From NCBI GenBank assembly GCA_030737875.1, contig CM060912.1, positions 876,021,199-876,085,198 of the forward strand: DNA of 64,000 nucleotides, written 5' to 3'. This DNA comes from Allium sativum (lineage: Eukaryota; Streptophyta; Magnoliopsida; Asparagales; Amaryllidaceae). This document shows positions 11,701-24,865 of this stretch, in pieces. Numbering within the stretch: the first letter of the stretch is position 1; each line of letters opens with the position of its first letter. Made by a program: the position numbers and the translations under genes. The notes under the pieces are model-generated. The model was given only the letters and a program-made list of their open reading frames with translations. It did not search any database and was not told where the DNA came from.

Positions 11701-14700
11701 ATTAAAATTCGAATTGAATAGGAAGCGAATTTGAATTCGAATAAAGTAGAAATGAATTCAAATTGAATTAAATTGAAATTGAAATTTAAAACGAACTGAA
11801 ATTGAATTGAAATCAATTTGAAACGAATTCGAATTGAATCAAATAGAAGGTAAATTCGAATTGAATTGAATTGAAACGAATGTAGAACTATTTATAAAAT
11901 TCGTTTTAAAAGGAAATCGACGAAATATATATATTATATATATATATATATATTATATATATATAATGGCCTGAATAGAACGCGCCGTGCCACGGCAGTT
12001 CGTGAATTTCGACCATTTATTTCAAACGGACATTGCGGGAGATCTGACCGTCGGATTCTCCTAAAACCGGAACCGTTGGGTTCGTATCGAAAAGAGCTTT
12101 CCAATGAATATTAGAAATTTGAAATCTAACGGTTAGATTTGGAATTATGTCCAAATCAATTTCAGAAAAGGTCGCTGTAAGTGCAGTTCGATGGCTGTAG
12201 ATGGAAATCGACTGTACGGGCCTTGATAAAATTATTAAAAATATCTATAATTTGTGTAAAATCATAAGATATGATTTGGGAAAAATTGAGCTGAAGAATT
12301 CCACATTTGAAAGGATAAAAATAGACTTTATCGAAATGAACTAGTTTTGAACTAGAATTGAAATCAATTTATTTTTAAAATAAATAAATTGAATTTGAAA
12401 GTGATTTTAAAAGTAATCAATATTCCCAATACGTGGATTGGACTGGAGTTGAATCAAAATTATCTTCGGAATATTTCGATGTTGGATTTCGTGACTATAC
12501 AAATATTGCTATGGGGATTTGAAAGATATATTTTATATCGTTATTTCCAATACGATATTTGTTGGTTTCAGAATTTGATATTGAATATAAGCCGATATAT
12601 TTTCTATTCAAAGCCTTGTATTTAATATCAAATGTGATTTGGGTTTATCGTGAATCGTGTTTTAGATGACATTAGTTCTTTACCCCAGTTAAAGGCAAGA
12701 GGTTGATTTTTGAAAGGATTAAAACTAAGTGGAGTTTTAATGAATCTTTAATTAGATTAAAATGTGAATTGATAATTTAAATTATCAAATCTGAAAGGTG
12801 ATCGAGAATGGAGTACCACCAGTTTTGCTCCAAAGCGATAGTTAAATCTTTAATTAGATTTGAACGTGAAATGGTAATTAATTTTACCGATAACACCGTG
12901 GTGTTAGTTGTGGAGTATTACCAGTTTTCTCCATGGGATATATAGGTTGGGATTGGGAAATAAAATAAATAATTACTTCTGTGTGGTTCGCTAATCCCGA
13001 CTAGTTTGGAAAACCATAAAATGGTTTGAAATGATATCCAAAGGAAGATTATAGGATAAATTTAGAAGAATTTATCTTGGATAAAATTAATGGGAATATT
13101 TCCCTAAGAATGTGATTTTGTGAATAAAAGAATATTCTGAATTGGAATGGAGCGTTTGTTGTGTTTGTGTGACATTCGTTTATTATATACGTGGGTTATT
13201 CAGAAAGGCCGGGTTTATACCCATTCTGAATAACCGATTCGACGAGATGTCGAAGATGAAGACGGTGGTTGAAGACCGGAAGTCTTCACATCGTTTGGGT
13301 GATTACTGATGATCTTGATTGGGCTGTACACCCAGGATGAGGGAATCAGTTGGTGATCGTCCAGACGTACTTGGAGATGGATGGATATGCGAGGAAAGTG
13401 CCTCCGGTTTCGTTCAGACCCAGAACGAACTTGTAAATGGATTGTTTGTCTGACATTGGATTTTATTCTGTGTTGATTGATCTCTATTAAATATACATCT
13501 GTTTGGCGGCGGAGAATTTACTCTCTTGCTTAACGCCCTTCTCTGAGACGTACGAGCTCAGAGGTTGTATATCGATGGACATCAGTCGCATGGAGTGAAT
13601 TGCCAGTGTGGCACGCATAAGTGGCAATTGATCAAGGCTTCTGTTGAAAAGCAAAGTCTTGTGGTTGATGATCAAAGCACGGCCTGTGTGGCGTAGCTTT
13701 GTGTATAACGTGAATTCGCGAGCCTCACACCTCGGTATGAGTCAAAAACGGGATAGTGACTACAGGGAGAGCACGACGTTTCTTTCTAGCTAGGGTGGTG
13801 TCAGTGACCTACCAGCCCTGACATTTATATACTTTTCACCTGTGTAGTTGTTGGATACGAGGCGCCTCGGATATAGGTCTGTAAGGACCGGGAAACGTGT
13901 GTTCAGGAATAACTAATCCTCAAAAGTAAGAGAGGACCGGCCCTGAATATCCAAGGATCATAGTGGGGTCCTGAGGCATTTGCTAGAGTGTCTCGAACGC
14001 GGAGAGGAGCTTGCCCCTTGCCTCGGCTCATGACGGAAATCCAATTTCCAATACGTGTATTGCGGTTTTAATTGTAGAACTAGTACGGCGACATGATATA
14101 TGGTACCCATGCCGTCTATGATTGATATTTATGATTGAAATTGTTTTGACACTATACACTTATTATAGTATCAAATGATTTGTTTTAAACGTATCAAGCA
14201 TGTTTGGCTATTATAAGGGAAAACCCTATCCTCCGGCTTGCGTTGCATTGTGTGATGGGACCTGGGTCTTATAATAGCTTCATTTTTCGAAAAAGCGTTG
14301 CGCTGTTTATTCTATGCACTGGTATTCTTGGGAGGAAACCCGTTCCGTGTTATACGGCGTGGTCCCTTGAATTACTCTCTTTTAAAATTGAATTAAATAA
14401 CTGTTTTAGTTCTCACACCAGTCACATGACTGACCTGGAGTTTATTGTTTTAACCTAAACTCTGGGTGCCCCTATTTTCCGCACGGGCAGCTAGTAGTTT
14501 TGGTTTTGCAGATTTATATTCACAGGGTCCTGATTTATAGCTGGAACGATGCTCGGAAAGCTCTGTATCCGTGTATCACTTCTAGTTGTGTTTTGCATAT
14601 TTTTCCGCTGCTATGTAATTTATTGTAATCTCTGATATTTATGGAATGTAATTTATTCATTTATACTCTGTATATTCTTGTATCTGATGGAATTGTTGTA

Positions 14701-14793
14701 ATAACAATGAAATGTTCTTCCGTCTGCGTTCTATTTTGTCTTGTACTCAATTCTATCCGTGCTTTCCTTCACGGGGAAGTTCAGGTCGTCTCA
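8757..14793 (+). repeat. Element A 3' LTR (6037 bases)
   Basis: It is the near-identical partner of 1702-7716, beginning TGCAATAACCC and ending GTCTCA. The same internal features recur: CT-rich leader (9660-9960), donor-like GTAAGT (9979-9984), the (TA)n run (11926-11965, longer than in the 5' copy) and the hairpins (14207-14278, 14419-14432). It ends at ATTCA, the right target duplication. Confidence 0.93.
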
Positions 14794-14883
14794 ATTCATT
14801 AACTACCGGTATTTTCGATCCTTTGATATTCGATATGTGTTGTATATCGGATAACCAAGATCGCCTTTTTCTGGGTCGTTATA
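14794..14883 (+). repeat. Element B 5' LTR, last segment after element A
   Basis: After ATTCA, the sequence continues B's LTR and matches 21137-21226. It ends GTTATA where the 3' LTR ends GTTACA, so the terminal CA appears mutated here. Confidence 0.9.
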
Positions 14884-16394
14884 GTTGGTACCAGAGCTTA
14901 TGGTTAAGCGATTTACCTTGGCTTTGTGGCGTGACTCAGTAGAGATGGTGTTAGCAATACCCTAGATTGAGTTTGAGTGTATATATACGAGTGCGTATTT
15001 GTTATTCAATATAAAAATGATTTTTGTATTGTGGAGATTTATTGGTTGAGTTGTTTATGAGTTCCGATCGATCAGTTTGATCCACTGTATCGGTAGGTGG
15101 TTCTAAACACTCGAATACGATGGGTAGACACGATATGTTTTGAAAAGAGGGTAAACAGAATAATTTTACCCAAATTATATTTTGATATAGAGAAGATATA
15201 TATATATTGGAATTAATATATATTGGATATATTGGTTGTTATTATAATCGAATAAGATTTTAAAAATGTGAAATGGTTATGTAAATAACCGATCAGAATT
15301 CAGATAAGCATAATGAATTGAATTAAATCTGAAATTAAAATCAGAGTTGAAATTTAAACCCTGAAATTGGAAAGGTGTTTGTAAATGGATTTGGATTAAA
15401 TATATGTGAATTTTAAAATCCTGGGAGATTTTAAATTGTTTTACAAACATTGGAAGGATATTTTGAAATAAATTTCAAAGTAGAAATGTTAGAAATGGTT
15501 TTGAAAAGCGATATAGTATTGAACTCACTTCGAAAGCTGGAAATAGATTCCGATGATGATCATAACATCATCGGTATTCAATTTCGAGTTGTAAGTGACG
15601 GATTACTACCGAAAAGATTTTGATTTTGAATTGTTGAGAGAAACAAGTTGTTTGAAATCCAGAAAGGAATATTTAGTTTTAGAAAAGAAAAGCTGTTTAA
15701 AACTCTAAGGAAGAGACTGTTTGAATTAAAAACAAATTTAAATAGAAATTTGTGAAACCAAAATGGAACTGAATTGAAACCCATTAACTGGAAATTGAAT
15801 TGGATACGATATATCAAGTAGAATCAGATTTTGAATTGTGAGATAGAATCGGAAATGGTATTGGATTGATAAGTTAAGAATTTGAAAATCGGGAATAGAA
15901 CCTTGATTTGAAATTGAATTTGGCTTGGATAAGTGAATGGTTGTTTTGAGGATAAATTGATCAGAGTTTGATTGGATTGATATTGGTATATGCTGAAATG
16001 GGTAACAGGTGGAAGGGATATAATAATATGCCCGACAAAAAGGTACAAGTTTATATTTGGTATAAGCATGAGATTTATGAGCTGAATTGGCAAGCCGCTT
16101 GGCTGTGTGATTTTCTTTTAGGATGGAGAAGGCCAAGAGAGGCGAGTTGGAGTTTGACCTATTGACTAGTACAAAGGAGGTGCTGGCGAATTTTTTCGAA
16201 AATTAAAGGTGTTAGAAAATTTTCAGGATTTTTGAAAATTTTCGTTATTAGGAGTAAATTAATATTTAATTGAAATTAAATTGGTTCAGTTAAAACTGAA
16301 GATAAGAAGTGAACAAATAAGTTCTAACCAGTCAATAGGGTTTGTTTTCTACCTTAGCTATTTCGAGGACGAAATTATTTTAAGTGGGGAAGAA
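14884..16394 (+). other. Element B interior: primer site, leader hairpin, non-coding body, polypurine tract
   Basis: A primer site with one mismatch (TGGTACCAGAGC, 14886-14897) opens the interior. A stem-loop follows (ACTCAGT at 14934-14940 with ATTGAGT at 14966-14972), matching the one in A and C in place and loop. The remainder is A-rich and non-coding; open frames on the minus strand are low-complexity. TTTCGAGGACGAAATT (about 16361-16376) and the purine run 16380-16394 close the interior. Confidence 0.85.
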
Positions 16395-19300
16395 TGTGAC
16401 GACCCGTATTTTCTGCGATATATAATTAACTTATTTAATTATATAAATAGTGTTTAGAATTCAAATGGTCGTTGAATTAAATAAAGTGAATATTTTATTA
16501 AATTAAAATAATAGAATAATATATTAAATTCAGAAATAATCAAAAATAGTGGAATTCACAATATTGTGTGAATTGGATTATTTAAAATATATAATTCAGT
16601 TTAGTGTTGAATTATATTCACGAATATATTATATAAACGAAGTTTGAACGTATAATTATATTATAATTAAAATCGAGCTCGAAATGGCGCGGCATTTCAC
16701 TATTTGGCAATTTGAACTTCAACTGAATGTACATGGTTCGTTTTAAATCGAATTTATGTGAAACAAGAAACGTTCAGAGCCGGTGAAGTATATTTTTCTA
16801 ATGGGAGAGAAAAATCGGGATTTCATTGTGTAGATTTTGATTTATGTCCAAATCAAATTTTAGAAAAGTCGCTATGGAATTCCTTTATAATTTATAACGA
16901 TATATATAAGGAATTTCAATATAAATTTGAATATCGATTCAACCCGAATTTGAATATCGAGTTGTAAATCCCAGTGGAGCTTTATGATATTCTGTTGTGA
17001 ATATATACGATAATATTTATTTTTAAATATTAAATTTAATTGTTTTTAAATATATTTATATATTTTAAAGGGTTATTTAGAGCTTTAAAAATAGCCAGTT
17101 TTGCAAACGACCTCAGAATTCGATGAAACTAATTTTGTTGGATCCGCAATGTTAAATTATTGTTAGATTCCAAGTTTGGTGATTTTTAGAGTCATTGTGT
17201 GGCCGTACGGAATTTTAGAGTGAAAAACAGTTGATATTCTAACGGTTAAAAATACGCTGTGTGAGCATACGAAGTCGGAATTCGACGAAACCAGTTTCGT
17301 TGGGACCGAAATATTGAACTAAAGGCGCATGTCAATTTTCATGATTTTTAGGTATCGTGTGTGCTCGCAGGGATTTTTAGAGTGTACAAACAAATATAAA
17401 TGAATATAAAAAGCAAAATATCCTAACTAATTACCGAACCTAAACAAGCCATGTTTACATCTTCTCAGCCTCACCCTCTCATTTATAAACGCAAGCAAAA
17501 AGAATGAGCCGCCACTCTTCTTCATTTCTTTTCAACAAACGAGAGTTTTGAAAATCAAAAAAACAAATTGAGTGAAATTCTATAAATCCTAACATATATA
17601 AATTCGAGTTGCTCAGGAAGGGATCTTTGTTTTTGTGTGGAAATCAGGGAACTCGATGGTTGTTCTGGGTTCAACAATTGCAACAGTAGTGCTAGGGTTA
17701 AGCCTTTTTGGGGTTTGTAGTGTTTAATCGACAAAATTGAAGTTTGTAATGGGTTCAGGAGGTCGCGTTTAATGTGTGGCCCACGTTGGGTAGTTTTCCG
17801 GCACCAGAGGTGTCGCAACCTGGCACTGGAACAGCCGCAGTCGAGGGTTACGGGGAGGCGTCGAGTTCGGTTAAACTGGGACGGAGTAGTTGAGGTTTGG
17901 AAGATGAGTGTAGGGGTGGTCTCCGTTGGACGATCGGTGAAGAGATGGTGAAGCGAGCGAGGGTGGAAGTTGTGTTAATGGCAATGTCTGTTGTGTTTAC
18001 TGGAGCGTGCCGTTCAATTGGAAGAGAAGGATGGGGAGGCCGAGTTTTTAAGGATTGGGTTTGGGCCGAGAAGGGGTGGTGAGGCCCAAGTAATAATTTT
18101 AATCCAAGTTTTTATTTATTTTAATAACATATAAACTTGTTGATATCATAACTTGACCATACGATATCAGAATTGGCCGAAACAAGATCCGCTGGGATCG
18201 TATGGATGGTGGCTACACCTTGGAACTGACTGGGAGTAAAACGAGGCTCGTTACAATTTATAGTGAAATAAATTATTAAAATCAAATCAAGCGATGGTTA
18301 TCGTTCTTTAACGATGAACTGCCAAAGTGAGTAAAACTCACCAACTCTGAATAGTTATATTTTTATAACGTATTTTTAGAACTGTTAATCATCTGTTGAT
18401 TGCTGTGTGTTAACTATTTAGTTGAATTGCTTGTGTATTGGTTGAAATTATAGATAACGATATATATATTAATCGTTAATCAAATATTGATTCTGTTTAG
18501 CGGAATATTTCATATTGAAATGAAATCGATGTTAATTATATTGTTTAACATCTGTGATGCAGGGAAACAGATTGGAGGGACCCAACTGGGTTCCTCAATA
18601 TATAAAATACTGTTTGTTTCATATATTGTGTTATATGATGTGATATGAAATATGTTGATGATTTTATATGTTTGAATGATACCGATCATTGTTATATGGT
18701 ATGTTAAATACCATAAGGAATACTGGAATGTTAAAAAGGGAATTTTCAAAGTGTTTGTTGAAAATAAAATATTTATAAAATCAAGGGATTTTATAAGAAA
18801 GGAATTTATTAATAAAATCAAAGGATTTTATAAAGAGGGATATTTATTGGGTTAAATAAATAGAATTAAAAATGGAATATTTATTTAGGAAATAAATAGA
18901 AGTATAAAAGGGTTATTTATTTAGAAAATAAATAAAACAAATATAAAGGAAATTATTTATGAAATCAAATATAAAGGAAATTATTTGTGAAAACAAATAT
19001 AAAGGAAATATTTGTAAAACATTTACCAATAGAATTGAAAAGAAATATTTATTAGTTAAATAAATAGAATTGAAAAGAAATATTTATTGGTTAAATAAAT
19101 AGAATTGAAAAGAAATATTTATTGGTTAAATAAATAAAATTGAAAAGAAATATTTATTGGTTAAATAAATAGAATTATAAAGGGATATTTATTTAGAAAA
19201 TAAATAGAATTAGAAAAGGAGTAAATATTTGTAAAACAAATAAGGTATTATAGAAAGACATATTTTGGAAAAAATAGGATTTAAAAAAAAGGATATTTGA

Positions 19301-21226
19301 GAAATAAATTTCAAAAAGAGTGAATCGAATATAGTTATTCGAAACAAAGTCAAAACAGACGTAGTTATTTAGAATGAAGTTAAATCGAATATAGATATTC
19401 AAACCAGAATTTATCAAGTAAAGTTAATTGAATATTAGTTATTCAATTAAAGTTAATCGAATATTAGTTATTCGAATAAGAGTTAATCAAATGGAGTTAA
19501 ACAAAAAAATTAGAAACTGACTAGAGATTAATAAGTTGAATGGTTTCCTAAGTATCGATCTGATGTTGGTTTCGGCCTTCGGGGTTTATACTTAGGAAGT
19601 TGTTCTCTTATTAGTTTATAGTTAGAGTCTGATAGATGTGGAAGAATAGTGATACATAATTAAGCCATGGAAATGTTTTCCAGTACTAATAACATATATT
19701 TTCTAATTATAGAAAATAAGGAAATATGAATATATATATATATATATATATAAAATTGTTTGATGATTGGATCGATAATTCCACTTGGAAATAAGATCGT
19801 TGTGTGTACACAGACATGTTTTCATTTGATAGTTAAATCACGGACTATCAGAGTTTTGACCATTTTAACATTGTTAATATGGAGAGACCGGTTGAATCAT
19901 TATCCGAAGAACCACTCCGTATTGGCATAAGTGTTGCGAATCAAGTTGCTGAATATATTGAAGACGGAGTATAAATCTTAGGTAACAATTGCCTAAGATG
20001 GATATACTGAATAGTGCCTTTGGTTTGTCCAGTCCCAGGACAACTTGTATAGAAGAAGGTCTGATAGAGTATATCTAATAGATCGCGTAAGTTGATCTCT
20101 TCAAATGTATTCACGTTTGGTGGCGGAGGAATTCGTTTCTCTTAGCTGTATACCCGTGTTATTTTGGATAAATCAATTTGTGATTTGGCGAGTATGACGA
20201 TGTGACATTCTAAGTGAATGAAGATGTGGCATGAAAAAGATAAGTGTAGCTTCTAGCCTCACAACCGGGAAATGACAAAAGTCAGATAGGCAGCATGGCT
20301 ATGTAGGTCGCACCTATTAGGGTGTACAATCACCTGATCTAGAGTTTCATTTACTTCTAAAAATCTATTGTCGATGCTGTCCCATTCGGGAAACGGATGC
20401 TGATCCCAACCGTTGGTGATATACATTCGATATACTCAAGCGAAATGAGTGGCCGGTCATGTGTGGTCGGGTTGCAAGATGTTCTTGTTGAACCCAGTGT
20501 ATTCCTCTCTAGAGGTACACTAGCGAAAGGTGGTTCCATACTTATCATAGTTGGAAATCCATTACCCAACACGTGCTTGCGGTTTTGATTGTATACTATA
20601 TATGTAGAACGTGAGATGAATGCGCTTCTGCTGGATGATTATTATATCGTGGTTGATAGACATTATTATAATATCAAAAGGTTTTTGATATAAAGATATT
20701 TTGGATTCTCATAAGGGAAAAACACATTCCGCTATACGGCGAGGTCTTATGAGATATCCTTTATTTGTTCAAACTGTTTTAAACTGTTTTACTCATACCA
20801 GTCCCATGACTGACCCAGAATTTATTTTGTTTTGTTTTTCCTAAACTCTTGGGTGCCCAATTTTGTACTGGTAGTCATGTAGTCAGGATTTTACAGATAC
20901 TTGAGGAGCTGGAGCAGGAGGCTTCAGGATCATATAACTATTGTTTATTTCCGCTGTGTTGTAAGTGCTGTACTTGGGAAATGATATGTATATTCAAGTA
21001 CAAATGTATATTTCAAAGTTATGATATATATTATATGTTATTCGTTCCGCTGTGAGGTTCATGTTACTCTGATGTTGTGTTCTTCTTCTTCTTATATTCT
21101 AAGTTTCATTCTTATCTATTCTCACCCTCTAATTTCATTCATTAACTACCGGTATTTTCCATCCTTCGATGTTCGATATGTGTTGTATATCGGATAACCA
21201 AGATCGCCTTTTTCCGGGTCGTTACA
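16395..21226 (+). repeat. Element B 3' LTR (4832 bases, complete)
   Basis: It begins TGTGACGACCC and ends GTTACA. It shares with A and C a GGCGCGG block and the phrase CGCTATGGAATTC. A TATA-like TTTATAAA lies at 17483-17490. A block of five 35-base tandem units (19032-19206) and related AATAAATA-rich repeats fill 18780-19210. The last 1.8 kb matches the start of the window. It preserves the empty site of A at about 21131-21145. No protein-coding gene is recognised. Confidence 0.9.
19032..19206 (+). repeat. 35-base tandem repeat in B 3' LTR, about five units
   Basis: Units begin at 19032, 19067, 19102, 19137 and 19172, each starting GAATTGAAAAG or a near variant and containing ATATTTATT and TTAAATAAATA. 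The exact 35-base step supports local tandem duplication. Confidence 0.85.
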
Positions 21227-21777
21227 ATTTTCATATGTCCAAAATGTTTTGAGTTATAATAAGGTAAAAACCATCCATGTTCATGTGTGGGCTGGTTTTA
21301 CTATTATCTTTTTTTCAAAGGGTTTTATAAAGTTAACCAAGTTGTTTGTGCTGTGAATTTATCACTGAAAGTATTCCAGACAGATCCAGGTGATTTTTTC
21401 TTTGCTTCAAATGTGCTTGGGTCAGACCAAGTATATTTACAAGTTAGGTTCTGCTTGGAGTTTTAGGAGCTGGAAGCAGGAGACTTCATCGTTAGTTATT
21501 TAGATTTTATTTCGGCTGTGTCTGATATATGATGTTATCTAATGATTGGTATGTATATACAGTTTCTTTTTGTGTAAAGAGATTTGATATATTATATTTT
21601 ATCCATTCCGCTGTGAGATTCTGATGTTCTTCTTCTTTCTTCTTTTCTAATATTTCTTTCTTTCTACTGCTCATCCTTTAATTTTTTTCCATTAAGGATT
21701 TGTAATTTCGTGCAATTTGGGTTGGACATGGATTATAATTCGTCAGCTGAAAGGGTACGAATTTACGGGCCTTAACA
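21227..21777 (+). repeat. Element C 5' LTR, 3' end segment
   Basis: It ends CTTAACA directly before the primer site. It contains a long imperfect hairpin around 21254-21312 (ATAATAAGGTAAAAACC against GGTTTTACTATTAT) at the place where A and B carry their own stems. The first bases (ATTTT) are the likely right target duplication of B. Confidence 0.85.
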
Positions 21778-21865
21778 GTTGGTATCAGGGCTATTGGTTT
21801 AGGGATAACCCTAGCTCTATGGCGTAACTCAATAGAGGTTGGGTTAGTAATACCGTAGATCGAGT

Positions 21866-21896
<31 letters not shown>

Positions 21897-22898
21897 GAGC
21901 GCGTATTTGTAATTGAATATAAAATAATTTTTAAATATTTTGTAAAGAGGGTAAATGAAATAATTTTTCCCAAATTATGTTTTTTTTTTGTATAGAAGGA
22001 AATTATTTTATTGAACTATTGAGATATCTTATTGTTTGAATGAAATTAAAATTGAATATGGAATACGACTTAACTTGGTTAAGTCTAGTTAAATTAGGAA
22101 TGGATATGGTGTTGAAATTAAATAAAATACATTTAGGATTCGGTAATCGAATTAATATTAATTAAATAAGAAATCAATCTAATATGAATCAATTGATATT
22201 AAAGTATGTTAAACCAAGGTGAAGGTAAATAAGTAAATTTTGATGTTGAATATTAACTAGATTTAACCAAACTAATTGAATTTAATGAATAATTATATTG
22301 TTGGATTAAATTGGTTGTGCCTTATTTGTTTGTTGTGTGCTATGTAGGCTGAATAAAATTTACTAATGATTTAATAAAAGGATGAATGAATTGAAATTTA
22401 TGTAGTTATACCTGTTAGTCAATGATTGTTACTTAAATTTCATATATTGTCACTTACATGGTAAATGAAGTTAAGCATAGGTGTAAGAAGGCTATGAGGA
22501 TAGAATTTGATTGTGTAGATTGCTTATAATTCGAGAAGTATGCTTAATAACGCTCGCAAAAAGGCACGCCTACGCAAATATAAATTTTTGGTTTTGATTT
22601 GGGTTTTGAATTTGATTTTCCGACCGTGTGGGTCGATGCATATATTTTTGTTGAACCTACTATATTGCAGATGTCCCTCCGTATAGGGGAAGCTCTGCCA
22701 AAAAATTTCCAAAATTTAAGGTGTTAGAATTTTTTCGAAGATTTTTGAAATTTGTTATTATTTGAAATAAATTGGCTTTAAAACAAATAGGGTTAGATTG
22801 GAAATGAAACTGAAGTTTTATTTGTAAAGATAATGCAGTTGTAGCATTCTTTCTGCCTTAATAATTTTGGGGACGAATTTTTTTTAAGGGGGAAGGAA
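21778..22898 (+). other. Element C interior: primer site, leader hairpin, non-coding body, polypurine tract
   Basis: TGGTATCAGGGC (21780-21791) is a tRNA-iMet site with one mismatch. The leader stem-loop is ACTCAAT (21827-21833) with ATCGAGT (21859-21865), one pair being mismatched. A GT/AT microsatellite follows (21865-21896). The rest is AT-rich without recognisable coding. TTTTGGGGACGAATTT (about 22866-22881) and the run AAGGGGGAAGGAA (22886-22898) end it. Confidence 0.83.
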
Positions 22899-24865
22899 TG
22901 TAACATCCCGTATTTTCTGGACAATTATTTGAATTATACTAACGAATTCGTTTATTAAGTGAGTTTTGAACGTTTAATTTATAATTTAATTATAAAACGA
23001 GCTGTAGCGGCGCGGTAGCTCGTAATATTACGTTTTGAACTTTAAATGACTGTACATGATCCAATATAAGTCGGATTTCTCTAAAAAAAAACGTCCGGAT
23101 CTATTAGATAATATTTCTCTAATGAAAGAGAAAATTCCAGTTTTCATATTGTAGATTTTTTTGTCCCAATCAAATTATAAAATAGTCGCTATGGAATTCG
23201 TTTATAAATTATATCAATTATTTATATAAATAAAAGGGTTTTTAAATATTTATAATATTGAATTGGCTTGGAATTCAACCCAAGATATTTTATTTCAAAA
23301 ATATATGAAATTCGATTCAGGTATTTCCAATTTTAACATTTTATATTATTATATTGAGGTATTTTAAATTAATTTATTTTAATTTAAATTATACCCTTAA
23401 AAGGGACTTTATTTAAACTATCTTCGTTTTCAACGAAACAAATTTTATTAAGACCGTAGCAGCTAATTGTTTCTAGATTTGAAGTTTCACACCAATTGGA
23501 GTTATTCTGTGAGCGCGACAAAATTAAATGCAAATAAATCGACCATTTGGACTTGAACGAGCGTCATTTTCACAAACAGACTCAGAATTTGATGAAACAA
23601 GTTTCATTAGGACCGTTACGCCGAATTATACTATAACGTCCATTTTCGTCGCGAACGGATTTGTTGTATGGCTATAGAAATCAATAAAAATCGTTCGCAA
23701 ATAGGGAGATGTATGAAAAATATTGTTAGTCATGTCAACAAAATATCTTTAGTCAAATAAAATAAAATAATAATAAGATAAAGTATTTCTGTCGGTCCTT
23801 GCTTTGACATTCCCACATGAACATGCCTATGTTGCTTCGTTCTTCTTTTATTTATTTTGCAAATATTTGTTTCCTCCCCCTTAAAATCAAAAAGAATAAC
23901 AAAACATATTTTATTTTCGTCTGCCTTGTATTCTTTTTCTTCTAGTATAACATATTCACAATTATAAAACTAACACTCCCTTTATTCTAAACTTCCCAAC
24001 CACTGACCTACCTCTCCATTCACGTCTTGCATGGGTATAAAAATGGGAAGTAGTGTCTTGGTGGAGATTGAGGAGGCGAGCTCATAGCTTCGGTTCAAGA
24101 TTCGAAGACCAACTGTTCAACTCGGTTTTGAGGTGGATGGCGAAGTTTGGCTGGCCGCATGGGTTCTAAAGGGGGCACCGTGGCACGGCAGTCTGGCAAG
24201 GATGTCAAGGTGGTGAGGCAAGGGGGTCTATGGCGAGGCTCAACGCCGGAGTTCGGTGAGGAATGGTGGCTAAAAATGTCGCAATTTCAAGCTGCTGGTT
24301 TCGATGGTTTGACGCAACAGGGTCAGGAGGCTGAGGCCATGAGTGGGCACGAGGTGGTGATGTCAACAGTGAAGGCGGAGATGCCGCTGTGTTTAGGGGA
24401 CAGGTTTGACAGAACGTTGGTAGAGGCTGACGCGGTGAGGTCGGGATGAGGTCTTCGGCGACTGGTGCAGCGGGCTATGGGGGTTTGCTGAAGTGGGGAG
24501 TCTCGGATCTGTTTATACATAAAAGAAAAAAAGTGTACAGGCAGGAGTTCCCTATCGTGATGGAATGGTGTTTTGCATGGAGGAGGGAGCCATGGAAGAG
24601 GCACCGCTGTTGGGTGAGTCCGGTCGACCTCAGTGAGGAATGGCAGGCACTAGAAAATATGTGAAGGAGGCGGAGTTTCTACAAGAAGCAGCGGGTTTTG
24701 AGAAGAACAGGTAGCAGCGTGTATGGAGTAGATATATTGGGGAATAAGGTGGAGGTTAGAAGGTTACGACATGGTAGTATGAAGTGCATGCGGTCTGATT
24801 GAAGAGGTTGGTGAAAGTTGAGTAATGGTGAAGCTCTTCGGGTGGTTACGAAATAAGGTGGGAGG
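22899..24865 (+). repeat. Element C 3' LTR, first segment
   Basis: It begins TGTAACATCCCGTATTTTCTG, close to the start of B's LTR, and carries the shared GGCGCGG block near 23010. TATAAAAA (24036-24043) is a plausible TATA box. The GC-richer stretch 24100-24660 has short open frames with no family resemblance I recognise; it is probably transcribed leader. The segment ends at a broken junction with the truncated left LTR of E. Confidence 0.8.

Larger units (their letters stand above)
1702..14793 (+). mobile_element. Element A: complete LARD with 6.0-kb LTRs and a 1.04-kb interior
   Basis: A is a complete insertion. It has two LTRs beginning TG and ending CA (6015 and 6037 bases), a tRNA-iMet primer site three bases after the 5' LTR, a purine-rich tract ending at the 3' LTR, and 5-base target duplications. 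The interior is only 1040 bases and has no gag, protease, reverse transcriptase or integrase reading frame, so the element cannot move alone. LTRs make up over 90% of its length, which is unusual even for LARDs. The LTRs differ at scattered sites, by eye only a percent or two, so insertion looks fairly recent. A is the youngest layer in the left half of the nest. Confidence 0.93.
1..21226 (+). mobile_element. Element B: LARD-like LTR retrotransposon without coding genes (5' end outside window)
   Basis: The first 1.7 kb of the window matches about 19442-21140 closely, which makes the two stretches the 5' and 3' LTRs of one element. The 3' LTR is complete (16395-21226, about 4.8 kb). The 5' LTR is cut by the window edge and split by element A. 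The interior (14884-16394) has a tRNA-iMet-like primer site, a polypurine tract and no gag or pol reading frame. B sits in the 5' LTR of element C: the sequence right of 21226 continues C, and C's 3' LTR shows the matching uninterrupted site near 37746. The missing genes fit a LARD-type non-autonomous element; calling D-like chromoviruses its helpers is inference from shared motifs. Confidence 0.85.

Noticed and set aside
15578..16136. Long minus-strand frame in the B interior
   Set aside because: Composition reflects the A-rich plus strand (Asn, Ile, Ser, Leu, Phe only) and there is no domain.
24147..24664. GC-richer stretch in C LTR with open frames of 72-100 codons
   Set aside because: The frames overlap on both strands, match no family and sit downstream of a TATA box inside an LTR; leader RNA is more likely.
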